From Thermoplasmata archaeon (GTDB taxonomy: Archaea; Thermoplasmatota; Thermoplasmata; Thermoplasmatales; Aciduliprofundaceae): a stretch of 13,059 nucleotides of DNA. Numbering within the stretch: the first letter of the stretch is position 1; every line of letters begins with the position of its first letter. A program made the translations under genes and the position numbers. This document shows positions 1-5,751 of the stretch, in pieces. The notes beneath the pieces are model-generated. The model did not search any database. It had not been told where the DNA came from and was given only the letters and a program-made list of their open reading frames with translations. Location: NCBI GenBank assembly GCA_021163705.1, contig JAGGTO010000116.1, forward strand, positions 1-13,059, read 5' to 3'.

Positions 1-278
1 CGACCTTCAGAATCAAATTTCTCATCTCCTATGCCAAATGATACATTTATGGGCTCAATCTTTGTGAATAGGGCAGTACCTGCATACCCTTTTTTCTTTG
101 CAGGATTGAAGTACTTGTAATATCCCTCATAATAACGGACCTCCATGGGTATGTTATTTTCTGCGGCCTTTATCTCCTGCAGAGCAAGAATATCTGGGCC
201 ATACTTCTCCAAGAAATCCAGAAAACCATTTTGGACTACTGCTCGAATTCCATTTACATTCCAGGAGATGAGGAGCAT
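1..278 (-). CDS. xth: Exodeoxyribonuclease III / AP endonuclease (partial, N-terminus)
   Basis: This is the first 92 codons of an endonuclease/exonuclease/phosphatase-fold DNA repair enzyme, running off the left edge. The family (ExoIII, Xth) cuts the DNA backbone 5' of abasic sites and has 3'-phosphodiesterase and 3'-5' exonuclease activity in base excision repair. The visible protein opens MLLISWNVNGIRA. Asn7 and Asn9 of the SWNVNGIR motif and Glu35 of LALQEIK correspond to the conserved active-site Asn and the metal-binding Glu of ExoIII. Next comes YYEGYYKYFNPAKKKGYAGT, matching the substrate-side G-Y-(S/A)-G-T/V region. Full-length members are about 250-260 residues, so roughly two thirds lies outside the window. 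No Shine-Dalgarno precedes the ATG, and an 18-bp perfect palindrome covers the start codon, so a leaderless transcript is possible. Family assignment is confident; the symbol is by family only. Confidence 0.9.
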   Translation of the reverse strand, partial: MLLISWNVNGIRAVVQNGFLDFLEKYGPDILALQEIKAAENNIPMEVRYYEGYYKYFNPAKKKGYAGTALFTKIEPINVSFGIGDEKFDSEG

Positions 279-292
279 ATTTTAAAATATGC
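275..292. promoter_or_regulatory. 18-bp perfect palindrome over the xth start codon
   Basis: GCATATTTTAAAATATGC reads the same on both strands and includes the ATG of the AP endonuclease gene. Just upstream of that gene are three direct copies of ATTTTCTA (plus-strand reading) at 293-300, 309-316 and 321-328. A dyad here could be an operator blocking transcription or translation start, but an AT-rich palindrome can also arise by chance. Regulator unknown. Confidence 0.35.
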
Positions 293-314
293 ATTTTCTA
301 AACATAACATTTTC

Positions 315-348
315 TATGCTATTTTCTAGCATAAAAATGATGAAAAAA
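315..348 (-). terminator. T-rich tract and 7-bp hairpin downstream of the DUF6092-like gene
   Basis: Read on the minus strand, the stop codon of the small gene is followed by two runs of T (AATTTTTTCATCATTTTT). Then comes an inverted repeat TATGCTA-GAAAA-TAGCATA (315-333). Archaeal termination is mainly driven by oligo-T on the non-template strand, so the T runs are the more telling part. The hairpin could equally be a regulatory dyad for the downstream AP endonuclease gene. Confidence 0.4.
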
Positions 349-642
349 TTATTTCTTAAGGAGTTTTGCAAGCTCCTTTGAAAGCTCATCGAGGAAAGCT
401 ATGAACTCTTCCTCACTGTACATTACCGTGTATTCCTTCTCCTCTATAAGCTCTCTTAGCTTTGTTATTTCCGGAGTAGCCATGCCCTTCTTTTCCAGTA
501 TTTGGATCAATTTTGCTGCGGCATCAACGAGTCTCAGGGGACCATATAATTGTGGCTCATCAACGCATCCTCTTGCACTCGTAATTAGAAAACTCAAAAG
601 CTTGAACTCATCACTCTTCAAAAGCTCTTCCAAATTTTTCAA
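349..642 (-). CDS. Small DUF6092-like protein, function unknown
   Basis: This is a 97-residue soluble, helix-rich protein. Its core, ITSARGCVDEPQLYGPLRLV followed by DAAAKLI, resembles the small bacterial/archaeal family DUF6092 as I remember it; I could not search to confirm. The C-terminal third is acidic then lysine-rich (YSEEEFIAFLDELSKELAKLL) and probably one long amphipathic helix. The start codon is TTG, supported by GAGGTGAT at 648-655, five bases upstream. This puts the first 32 bp of the gene inside the 3' end of the nitroreductase gene in another frame, suggesting translational coupling. It is the last gene before a T-rich stretch. No catalytic motif is visible. Confidence 0.72.
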   Translation of the reverse strand: MKNLEELLKSDEFKLLSFLITSARGCVDEPQLYGPLRLVDAAAKLIQILEKKGMATPEITKLRELIEEKEYTVMYSEEEFIAFLDELSKELAKLLKK

Positions 643-1132
643 GATGTATCACCTCTTTTCTTCTTCTGGGAGGTTTCGGCCAGAAAGGAGGGTATCCGAA
701 GGTCACTATGAGGATGGGATCAACTTCTTCGGGTATTTCCAGAAGCTCTTTTAGAATTACCTTGTTGAATGATAAAACTGGACAGGAACCTATTCCAAGG
801 GAGTATGCCATGAGCATCATGTTCTGAAATGCCATGGCAACATCCATCATTGCCATTGGATATCCTATCTTTCCTCCTCTCTTTGCCCTCTCCTTATTTA
901 TACATCCAATCACAAGCATGGCTGGATTGCCAAATAACCCTGGAGAAGCCATCTTTATTTTTTCTATCATCTCCTTATCCCGAACAACTACGAATTCCCA
1001 GGATTGTAGATTGCTGCCGCTAGGTGCCCATATGCCCGCTTCAAGGATCTTTTTCGCATGCTCAAAGGGGATTTCCTTCTCCTCATATTTTCTAACTGCC
1101 CTTCTACCCTTTATTATTTCCTCCAACTCCAT
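611..1132 (-). CDS. Nitroreductase-family FMN-dependent oxidoreductase
   Basis: A 173-residue compact member of the nitroreductase fold, which uses FMN and NAD(P)H to reduce nitro groups, quinones, flavins or other substrates; the physiological substrate is usually unknown. The N-terminal GRRAVRKY (residues 9-16) is the arginine-rich FMN-phosphate motif. APSGSNLQSWEF (36-47) is the conserved 'APS..N.Q.w.f' flavin loop. MAYSLGIGSCPV (108-119) and VTFGYPP (143-149) are the usual later FMN contacts. Lys and Arg cluster near the C-terminus (PKPPRRRKE). GAGGTG lies just upstream of the ATG. A 35-bp T-rich gap separates it from the M29-like gene upstream, so it may be co-transcribed with the DUF917 operon or separately. 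A redox step for that pathway is possible but unproven. Confidence 0.9.
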   Translation of the reverse strand: MELEEIIKGRRAVRKYEEKEIPFEHAKKILEAGIWAPSGSNLQSWEFVVVRDKEMIEKIKMASPGLFGNPAMLVIGCINKERAKRGGKIGYPMAMMDVAMAFQNMMLMAYSLGIGSCPVLSFNKVILKELLEIPEEVDPILIVTFGYPPFWPKPPRRRKEVIHLEKFGRAFEE

Positions 1133-1167
1133 ACATTACACCTCAAAAAATAGAAAAAGGGAAAAGG

Positions 1168-2127
1168 TTAGATTTTCCATTCACCATTTTCTATGAGAAC
1201 CACACCATCGGCTATAAGTGTGGGTTTCGTTATTATGCCATCCAGATGTATTCCTGCCTGTGTTTTTCCACCTATGGTGCTGTTGTCACCTAGGGCTATA
1301 TGCACCGTCTTGTATACTTTCTCATCCTCGAGAATGTTTCCAACGATCTTTGCATTTAAATTACTTCCTATTCCAAGCTCTGCAATGTTGTAAGCTTCTT
1401 TTTTGTTTACAGAAGCAAGCATTTCTTTCAGCTTCTCTGCCTGAGCTCCACCTTCAATCTTTGTGGCAAAGCCATTCTCCACGGTGATTGTTATAGGCTC
1501 ATCGAGAATTCCAATGGCGGCAAAGGAGCCATCCACCACAATTTTTCCGTTGGCAGTCCCTTCTACGGGAGCTATAAAAACTTCCCCTGCAGGAAGATTT
1601 CCAAATGCACCCTTTTCATGAAGAATGCCGTCATCTGTGAGTATTTCTCTTCCCTCAATGCTTAATGTTATATCTGTACCCAGCTCTGTAGTAACTCTTA
1701 CTGTTTTCTTTCCCAGCAAGGCTTTCTTCATCCTCTCGTTGTATTCCTTTATTATTGTGTAATCAGTGGAAAGAGTTTCCACAAACATCTCGGAGGTTAT
1801 TCCTGGCATAGTTGCCCCTCTTGCACCATGCTCTGTTGCCCTTTCTCTGGCCTGCGTATGGGAAAGGCTGTATTTTGTGGGTGCAATGAAAACATCCACA
1901 TCTTTCCACATTTCGGCTATGGGCTCTGGAGGCTCTTCTCCGTGCCTTGTTCTAGGCTTCATCACGGCAAGAAGTGCCTCCGCACCTATTTCCACACCAA
2001 CTTCAAAGAGAGCTTCCCCTATGTCAAACTTCTCCGTGTCTGTTATGACCAAAAACTTCTCACCGGGCTTTACACCCAGGCAGGTTTTAACCGCAGTTTC
2101 TGCGGCTTTTCTATATTCTTCCTTCAT
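1168..2127 (-). CDS. M29-type (AmpS/NicX-like) metallo-aminopeptidase family protein
   Basis: A 319-residue cytoplasmic metalloenzyme candidate. M29 aminopeptidases remove N-terminal residues using two metals held by the pattern Glu...Glu...His...His-x-Asp. The same fold includes NicX, a ring-opening dioxygenase of 2,5-dihydroxypyridine. Candidate ligands are Glu182 (PAGEVF), Glu250 (AELGIGSN), His276 (TVHIALGDN), and His294 with Asp296 (GIHLDGI). Their spacing is close to the M29 pattern. The protein is shorter than classical AmpS (about 400 residues), like the 'leucyl aminopeptidase' group often seen beside catabolic genes. The start is the second of two adjacent ATGs, because GGAGGTGA lies at 2133-2140; a GTG at 2142 is in frame but overlaps this site. 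The gene begins right after the upstream DUF917 stop, so translation is probably coupled. In this context it may hydrolyse an amide or carbamoyl product rather than peptides; that is inference. Confidence 0.85.
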   Translation of the reverse strand: MKEEYRKAAETAVKTCLGVKPGEKFLVITDTEKFDIGEALFEVGVEIGAEALLAVMKPRTRHGEEPPEPIAEMWKDVDVFIAPTKYSLSHTQARERATEHGARGATMPGITSEMFVETLSTDYTIIKEYNERMKKALLGKKTVRVTTELGTDITLSIEGREILTDDGILHEKGAFGNLPAGEVFIAPVEGTANGKIVVDGSFAAIGILDEPITITVENGFATKIEGGAQAEKLKEMLASVNKKEAYNIAELGIGSNLNAKIVGNILEDEKVYKTVHIALGDNSTIGGKTQAGIHLDGIITKPTLIADGVVLIENGEWKI

Positions 2128-2132
2128 CATAC

Positions 2133-2140
2133 TCACCTCC
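2133..2140 (-). promoter_or_regulatory. Shine-Dalgarno GGAGGTGA that sets the M29-like start
   Basis: This is the longest anti-16S match in the window. Five bases separate it from the ATG at 2127-2125 and only two from the ATG at 2130. It overlaps the in-frame GTG at 2142, which makes that codon an unlikely start. It directly follows the TGA of the upstream DUF917 gene. Confidence 0.75.
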
Positions 2141-2142
2141 AC

Positions 2143-3243
2143 TCATTTCAGGGGGATATAGTCCCCATTATATTTCAACTTCTCCAAAATGTGTCTCCAA
2201 CATTCAAATGCCTTCGGTGATTTTCTCCAGTTTTCTGGAGCAGGTACACCGAATATGGCTATTTTCTGTCCCTCTTTTGTATCTGCATTGGTAATGGGTG
2301 TAAACTTATCAATATCAACCATGCATATGAGGTCTGGAACCATTGCAACTATCTCGCCATCTATCTTTGCAAGCATATTCTCATTCTTGAAATCAATGGT
2401 CATTGTTTTTCCCTCATATTTCCCCTGGCCCTTTATGGTTGTGGTGCCGAAATCAAAACCACCCTCAGTTCTGAATTCAAGCTGGGAGATCTCCCCGATG
2501 AATAACTCTTTTGCCCTTATCTTCTGAAGTTCTTTGGAAAGAGCCTCCACATCGCCTTTCATTTTGAGTTCTTCAAATATCTCACCTATCTTCCTTGATA
2601 GACTTAATGTTCCCGGTGCGAGGCAATTTATTATATCATTCTTATTCACTATCCAGGTTGCAAAGGCTGCCAGCATACCCCATCCCACAGCCAGCTGCCT
2701 TGCTATGGTTTCTGCAGCTGTATGATCCATAGGATCATTTAAATATGCAATCACAGAGTCTCCCTTGGAATTAGCCAAAACAAGAGGATGCGGTGGTATA
2801 TTATATGTGGGATAAAGTCCTGTACTTAACTCGGGTACGGCTCTCCCATTACCGTCTCCATTCACGACTGGTAAACCCTTCTTAATGGCAACATAGATTG
2901 GCACCATGGTATTAAATCCTCCCAGCTCTCCTGCCATAAGATGTGTTATCTTCTTTCCCCCCAGGAAAGATATCTTGCTTATCATATCAAAGGCATATAC
3001 AGCTTCAGGTCCAAATTTTTTCTCTTTAAATGCCCTTGGAGCGCCGATTCCAGCCACCATAACTGCATAGCTATCGTTTTTCATCTCCTCTGGCTCATGC
3101 ATCTCAACTTTTATCTCTATTCTCTCCTTTTTTAGGGAGTCTAGAAGCTCTAGACCGTGCTCTGGAGAGCCACCACCACCTGACCCAAGAAAAGTGGCTC
3201 CCACAATTATATTTTTAATATCCCTCTCTTTCAATACATCCAT
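2143..3243 (-). CDS. DUF917 family protein, paralog B
   Basis: A 366-residue soluble protein of the DUF917 family (Pfam PF06032). From memory, newer releases name this family after an S-methyl-thiohydantoin desulfurase, and it commonly neighbours hydantoin-type genes. Hallmarks are GATFLGSGGGGSP (residues 15-27), a glycine-rich loop; GELGGFNTMVP; NGDGNGRAVPEL; then in the second domain GGFDFGTTTIKG, DFKNENMLAK, VPDLICMVD and PITNADTKEGQKIAIFG. It ends with WRHILEKLKYNGDYIP, nearly the same ending as paralog A. No signal peptide or membrane span is seen. GGGGTGA overlapping the stop codon of paralog A serves as its ribosome binding site, six bases separating the two genes. It is close to paralog A and more distant from paralog C. 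The pairing suggests a heteromeric enzyme or sequential activities; the reaction is unknown. Confidence 0.9.
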   Translation of the reverse strand: MDVLKERDIKNIIVGATFLGSGGGGSPEHGLELLDSLKKERIEIKVEMHEPEEMKNDSYAVMVAGIGAPRAFKEKKFGPEAVYAFDMISKISFLGGKKITHLMAGELGGFNTMVPIYVAIKKGLPVVNGDGNGRAVPELSTGLYPTYNIPPHPLVLANSKGDSVIAYLNDPMDHTAAETIARQLAVGWGMLAAFATWIVNKNDIINCLAPGTLSLSRKIGEIFEELKMKGDVEALSKELQKIRAKELFIGEISQLEFRTEGGFDFGTTTIKGQGKYEGKTMTIDFKNENMLAKIDGEIVAMVPDLICMVDIDKFTPITNADTKEGQKIAIFGVPAPENWRKSPKAFECWRHILEKLKYNGDYIPLK

Positions 3244-3249
3244 ATTTTC

Positions 3250-4356
3250 TCACCCCTGAAGCTTCTCTATTGGGATGTAATCTCCATCATATCCCATGTT
3301 TTTGAGAATTCCTCTCCATACATCAAAGAAATTTGGAGCTTCTCTCCATTTTTTACCCGCAGGGAAGCCTACCACGCCGATTTTCATTCCCTCCTTTATG
3401 TCTGCATTTGTGACCGGAGTTCCATCTGTTGTTAGAAGGCATATGAGATCTGGAACTATGGCTGCTGGCTCATTCTCATCTTTCCATGCAATCATGTTCT
3501 CATTTTTGAAATCTATGTAAAACTCCTTTCTCTCAAATTCGTCTATGCCTTCCAGGGTCGTTCTTCCAAAATCAAATCCGCCTACAGTCTTAACTTCTAT
3601 TGATTTTATGACTCCACGGAACAGAACATATCCTTTCAAAGTTTCAGCAGCAGCCTTCACAGGGTCTTCTCCCTTCTTCTTGGCATCCTCAATGGCCTTA
3701 CCAACATTTAGTGCGTTGGTAAGCGAATTGGGATTCATATAGTTCTTTGCTTGCCAACCGCTAAGCACCCATCCTGCAATTCCGGAGAGCATCTCAAAAG
3801 CTACTGTAATATGTCTTCCTATTTCTTCACCCATCTTGGCATCCATAGGATTCTTAAGCCACACCGCTATGGTATCCCCGCTCTTGTTTGCCAGAGTTAA
3901 GGGTGATGAAGGTATCTTATAGAGTTGATATAAAAGGGTGCCAAGCTCGGGAACGGCCCTGCCACCAGCACCATCGAAATCCGCCACAGGAATATTCTTG
4001 GATGCGGCTACATATAGTGGAACCACTGAATTAAAACCTCCTGTTTCCACAGGCATTAATGCATCAATTTTGATACCTGCCATCCTATAAAGTTCTTCTA
4101 GAGCTTCAAAGGCATAAATTGCTTCTTTGTCAAAACCCTTTTCCTTCAATGCCAGTGGAGCGCCCATTCCTGCAACTGTGGCTATATGCATGCTCTCTTT
4201 TATGTCATCCATCTCCAGTAGAGTTACAGAGTCCCTTATTTTCTTGATCTCTTCCACCAGCTGAAAACCGTTTTGAGGTGAGCCACCACCGCCGGAGCCC
4301 AGCAGAGTAGCTCCGATCACTATATTTTTTAAATCCTCATATTTCAATCTTCTCAT
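3250..4356 (-). CDS. DUF917 family protein, paralog A
   Basis: A 368-residue cytoplasmic DUF917 (PF06032) protein, first gene of the leftward operon. The open frame extends 21 codons further upstream, but GGAGGT at 4364-4369 is seven bases from the ATG at 4356. That start also gives the same length and register as paralog B (GSGGGGSP at residues 20-27 in both). Other shared blocks are VETGGFNSVVPLYVA, FDGAGGRAVPELGTL, GGFDFGRTTLEG, DFKNENMIAW, VPDLICLLTT and PVTNADIKEGMKIGVVG. The family resembles two-domain enzymes acting on hydantoin or related cyclic imides by gene context; no member's mechanism can be read from the sequence. It sits head-to-head with paralog C across a divergent promoter region, strongly linking it to the permease operon. 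Confidence 0.9.
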   Translation of the reverse strand: MRRLKYEDLKNIVIGATLLGSGGGGSPQNGFQLVEEIKKIRDSVTLLEMDDIKESMHIATVAGMGAPLALKEKGFDKEAIYAFEALEELYRMAGIKIDALMPVETGGFNSVVPLYVAASKNIPVADFDGAGGRAVPELGTLLYQLYKIPSSPLTLANKSGDTIAVWLKNPMDAKMGEEIGRHITVAFEMLSGIAGWVLSGWQAKNYMNPNSLTNALNVGKAIEDAKKKGEDPVKAAAETLKGYVLFRGVIKSIEVKTVGGFDFGRTTLEGIDEFERKEFYIDFKNENMIAWKDENEPAAIVPDLICLLTTDGTPVTNADIKEGMKIGVVGFPAGKKWREAPNFFDVWRGILKNMGYDGDYIPIEKLQG

Positions 4357-4363
4357 TTTGTTT

Positions 4364-4369
4364 ACCTCC
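4364..4369 (-). promoter_or_regulatory. Shine-Dalgarno GGAGGT deciding the paralog A start
   Basis: Seven bases upstream of the ATG at 4356. It lies inside a longer in-frame ORF, showing that the upstream 21 codons are probably untranslated leader. Confidence 0.7.
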
Positions 4370-4387
4370 ACTCTGCCATCAAAAAGG

Positions 4388-4395
4388 TTAAATAA
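4388..4395 (-). promoter_or_regulatory. Candidate TATA box for the leftward DUF917-M29 operon
   Basis: TTATTTAA on the minus strand is centred about 35 nt before the ATG of paralog A. That is the same distance as the stronger TATA of the divergent paralog C, so a roughly 10-nt leader carrying the Shine-Dalgarno is predicted. An alternative is TTTATATAAA at 4451-4460, a better TATA match and itself palindromic, which would give a leader near 70 nt. Confidence 0.4.
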
Positions 4396-4450
4396 TCGAT
4401 GGTATTTATTTTTTTGCAAATTTTTGCTGAAAAAAATAATATTTGAATCT

Positions 4451-4460
4451 TTTATATAAA
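4451..4460 (-). promoter_or_regulatory. Alternative palindromic TATA element in the divergent region
   Basis: TTTATATAAA reads identically on both strands, so it could direct transcription either way. For the leftward operon it implies a leader near 70 nt. No open frame of note starts about 25 nt to its right, so rightward use seems unlikely. Confidence 0.4.
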
Positions 4461-4562
4461 TTAATGCTATTATCTAAAAAGAAATTAAGCATGAACAACA
4501 CATGGTTTTCTTGCAAATACATGCAAAAATTTCTATTAATTTATTCCACACAATCTGGCAAA

Positions 4563-4582
4563 TTTTCAAACAGTTGTGAAAA
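4563..4582. promoter_or_regulatory. Imperfect dyad upstream of the paralog C TATA box
   Basis: TTTTCA (4563-4568) and TGAAAA (4577-4582) form an inverted repeat with an 8-nt spacer, ending only three bases before the TATA box. This position suits an activator or repressor contacting the preinitiation complex. Further left, TTGCAAAT occurs at 4414-4421 and 4511-4518, and GCAAAAATTT occurs in opposite orientations at 4418-4427 and 4523-4532. These could be sites for a shared regulator. No regulator gene is in the window. Confidence 0.35.
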
Positions 4583-4585
4583 AAA

Positions 4586-4593
4586 TTTATATA
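4586..4593 (+). promoter_or_regulatory. TATA box for the rightward DUF917-permease operon
   Basis: TTTATATA preceded by a run of A (BRE-like) is the best archaeal promoter in the divergent region. Predicted transcription start is near 4612-4617, giving a leader of about 10 nt that contains GGGTGAT before the ATG at 4625. Confidence 0.65.
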
Positions 4594-4624
4594 GGTGTAA
4601 TTGATATGTTGCATGGGTGATATG

Positions 4625-5746
4625 ATGCCTGGTATCAAAGATGTAAAAGATGTTGAAGACTTTGTTAGAGGTGCAACATTTCTTGGTACTGGTGGCGGCG
4701 GTGATCCTGCCAAGGGAATAAAGTTTTTGAAAGAGACTTTTGAGAAATTCGGTGAGATTCGCTGGATTTCTCATGAGGAGATAAGTGATAATTCATGGGT
4801 TGCCACACCCTATTATATGGGTTCCATTGCTCCTCTTACTGAGGAGGCAAAGAAAAAGATGAAAGCTCTTGGTCTAACAAAGAAGGTAATAGAAAGGGTT
4901 CTGCCAGAAGCCGTTAAAGAGTTACAGGCCTACACACAGAAGAAGATCAGTGGATTGGTGGCAGTAGAGCTTGGAGGTCTTAATACTCCCGGGCCAATAG
5001 ATGCGGGAATGCATCTTGGAATACCCATTCTGGATGGAGACTATGCGGGTAGAGCAATTCCAGAGATATGTCAAACCACTCCTCCAATGTTTGGGTTAAA
5101 TGTCACGCCGATAGCCAGTGTGGATGAGTGGGGTAACAAAGCGATAATAAAAGAAGCAGTGAATCCCGAGGTTGCAGAGAATATTGGCAAACTAATCAGT
5201 GTGGCTGGATTCGGTCTGGTTGGTCAGGCAGGCTATCTGATGGATGGCAAAACCGTGAAGAAGGTCATAATACCAGGGACGCTTACAAAGAGCTTGGAGC
5301 TTGGTAGGGCCATTCGGGAAGCCAGAGAGAAAGGAAGCGATCCTGTAAAGGCAGCTGTTGAGTATTTGGAAGGCTGGCTGCTTTTCAAGGGTGTGGTGAC
5401 TAAGAAAGAATGGTGGGACAAGGAAGGATACATGTGGGGCATTACTCATATTGAAGGTATTGATGAATTCAAGGGACACAAGTTCAAGATATGGTTCAAG
5501 AACGAGAACCATGTCTCTTGGCTGGACGAGGAGCCCTATGTGACAAGTCCGGATATAATAGAAGTTGTTAGATTGGAAGATGCAGAGCCAATCACCAACA
5601 CTGATTTACAGGAGAACACAAAGGTAGCTGTAGTGGGAGCCAAGTGCCATCCAAAGCTAAGGACTCCAGAAGGTTTGAAGGTTCTTGCCCCGCCACATTT
5701 CGGATTTGAAGATATTGAATACAAACCAATTGAAAAGGTGGTGTAA
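4625..5746 (+). CDS. DUF917 family protein, paralog C (divergent)
   Basis: A 373-residue member of PF06032, first gene of the rightward operon. It keeps the N-terminal core GATFLGTGGGGDP (residues 16-28), VELGGLNTPGP, DGDYAGRAIPEICQT, WFKNENHVSW and PITNTDLQENTKVAVVG. It departs from paralogs A and B where they have GGFDFG.TT: here the segment reads EGYMWGITHIEG. VPDLIC becomes SPDIIE, losing a cysteine shared by A and B. These changes suggest a different substrate or a structural subunit. Start choice: ATGs at 4613, 4622 and 4625 and a TTG at 4601 are all in frame. 4625 is favoured because GGGTGAT (4615-4621) precedes it by three bases and the N-terminus then matches the paralogs within a residue. 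Five bases separate its stop from the permease gene. Confidence 0.9.
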   Translation: MPGIKDVKDVEDFVRGATFLGTGGGGDPAKGIKFLKETFEKFGEIRWISHEEISDNSWVATPYYMGSIAPLTEEAKKKMKALGLTKKVIERVLPEAVKELQAYTQKKISGLVAVELGGLNTPGPIDAGMHLGIPILDGDYAGRAIPEICQTTPPMFGLNVTPIASVDEWGNKAIIKEAVNPEVAENIGKLISVAGFGLVGQAGYLMDGKTVKKVIIPGTLTKSLELGRAIREAREKGSDPVKAAVEYLEGWLLFKGVVTKKEWWDKEGYMWGITHIEGIDEFKGHKFKIWFKNENHVSWLDEEPYVTSPDIIEVVRLEDAEPITNTDLQENTKVAVVGAKCHPKLRTPEGLKVLAPPHFGFEDIEYKPIEKVV

Positions 5747-5751
5747 AATAT

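Noticed and set aside
401..754. Plus-strand frame of 117 codons opposite the DUF6092-like and nitroreductase genes
   Set aside because: It is low-complexity Ser/Phe-rich translation antisense to two better supported genes, with no ribosome site or domain.
1766..2220. Two plus-strand frames of about 130 codons opposite the M29-like and DUF917 B genes
   Set aside because: Both are antisense to well-conserved coding sequence; composition is atypical and no promoter precedes them.
4357..4419. N-terminal extension of DUF917 paralog A by 21 residues
   Set aside because: A strong Shine-Dalgarno lies within it, and the shorter form matches paralog B in length and register.
4474..4774. Minus-strand frames overlapping the start of DUF917 paralog C
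   Set aside because: They are mirror-image reads of the AT-rich promoter and the glycine-rich loop codons, with no start signal.
5192..5512. Minus-strand frame of 106 codons inside DUF917 paralog C
   Set aside because: The opposing strand carries unmistakable family motifs; this frame has none.
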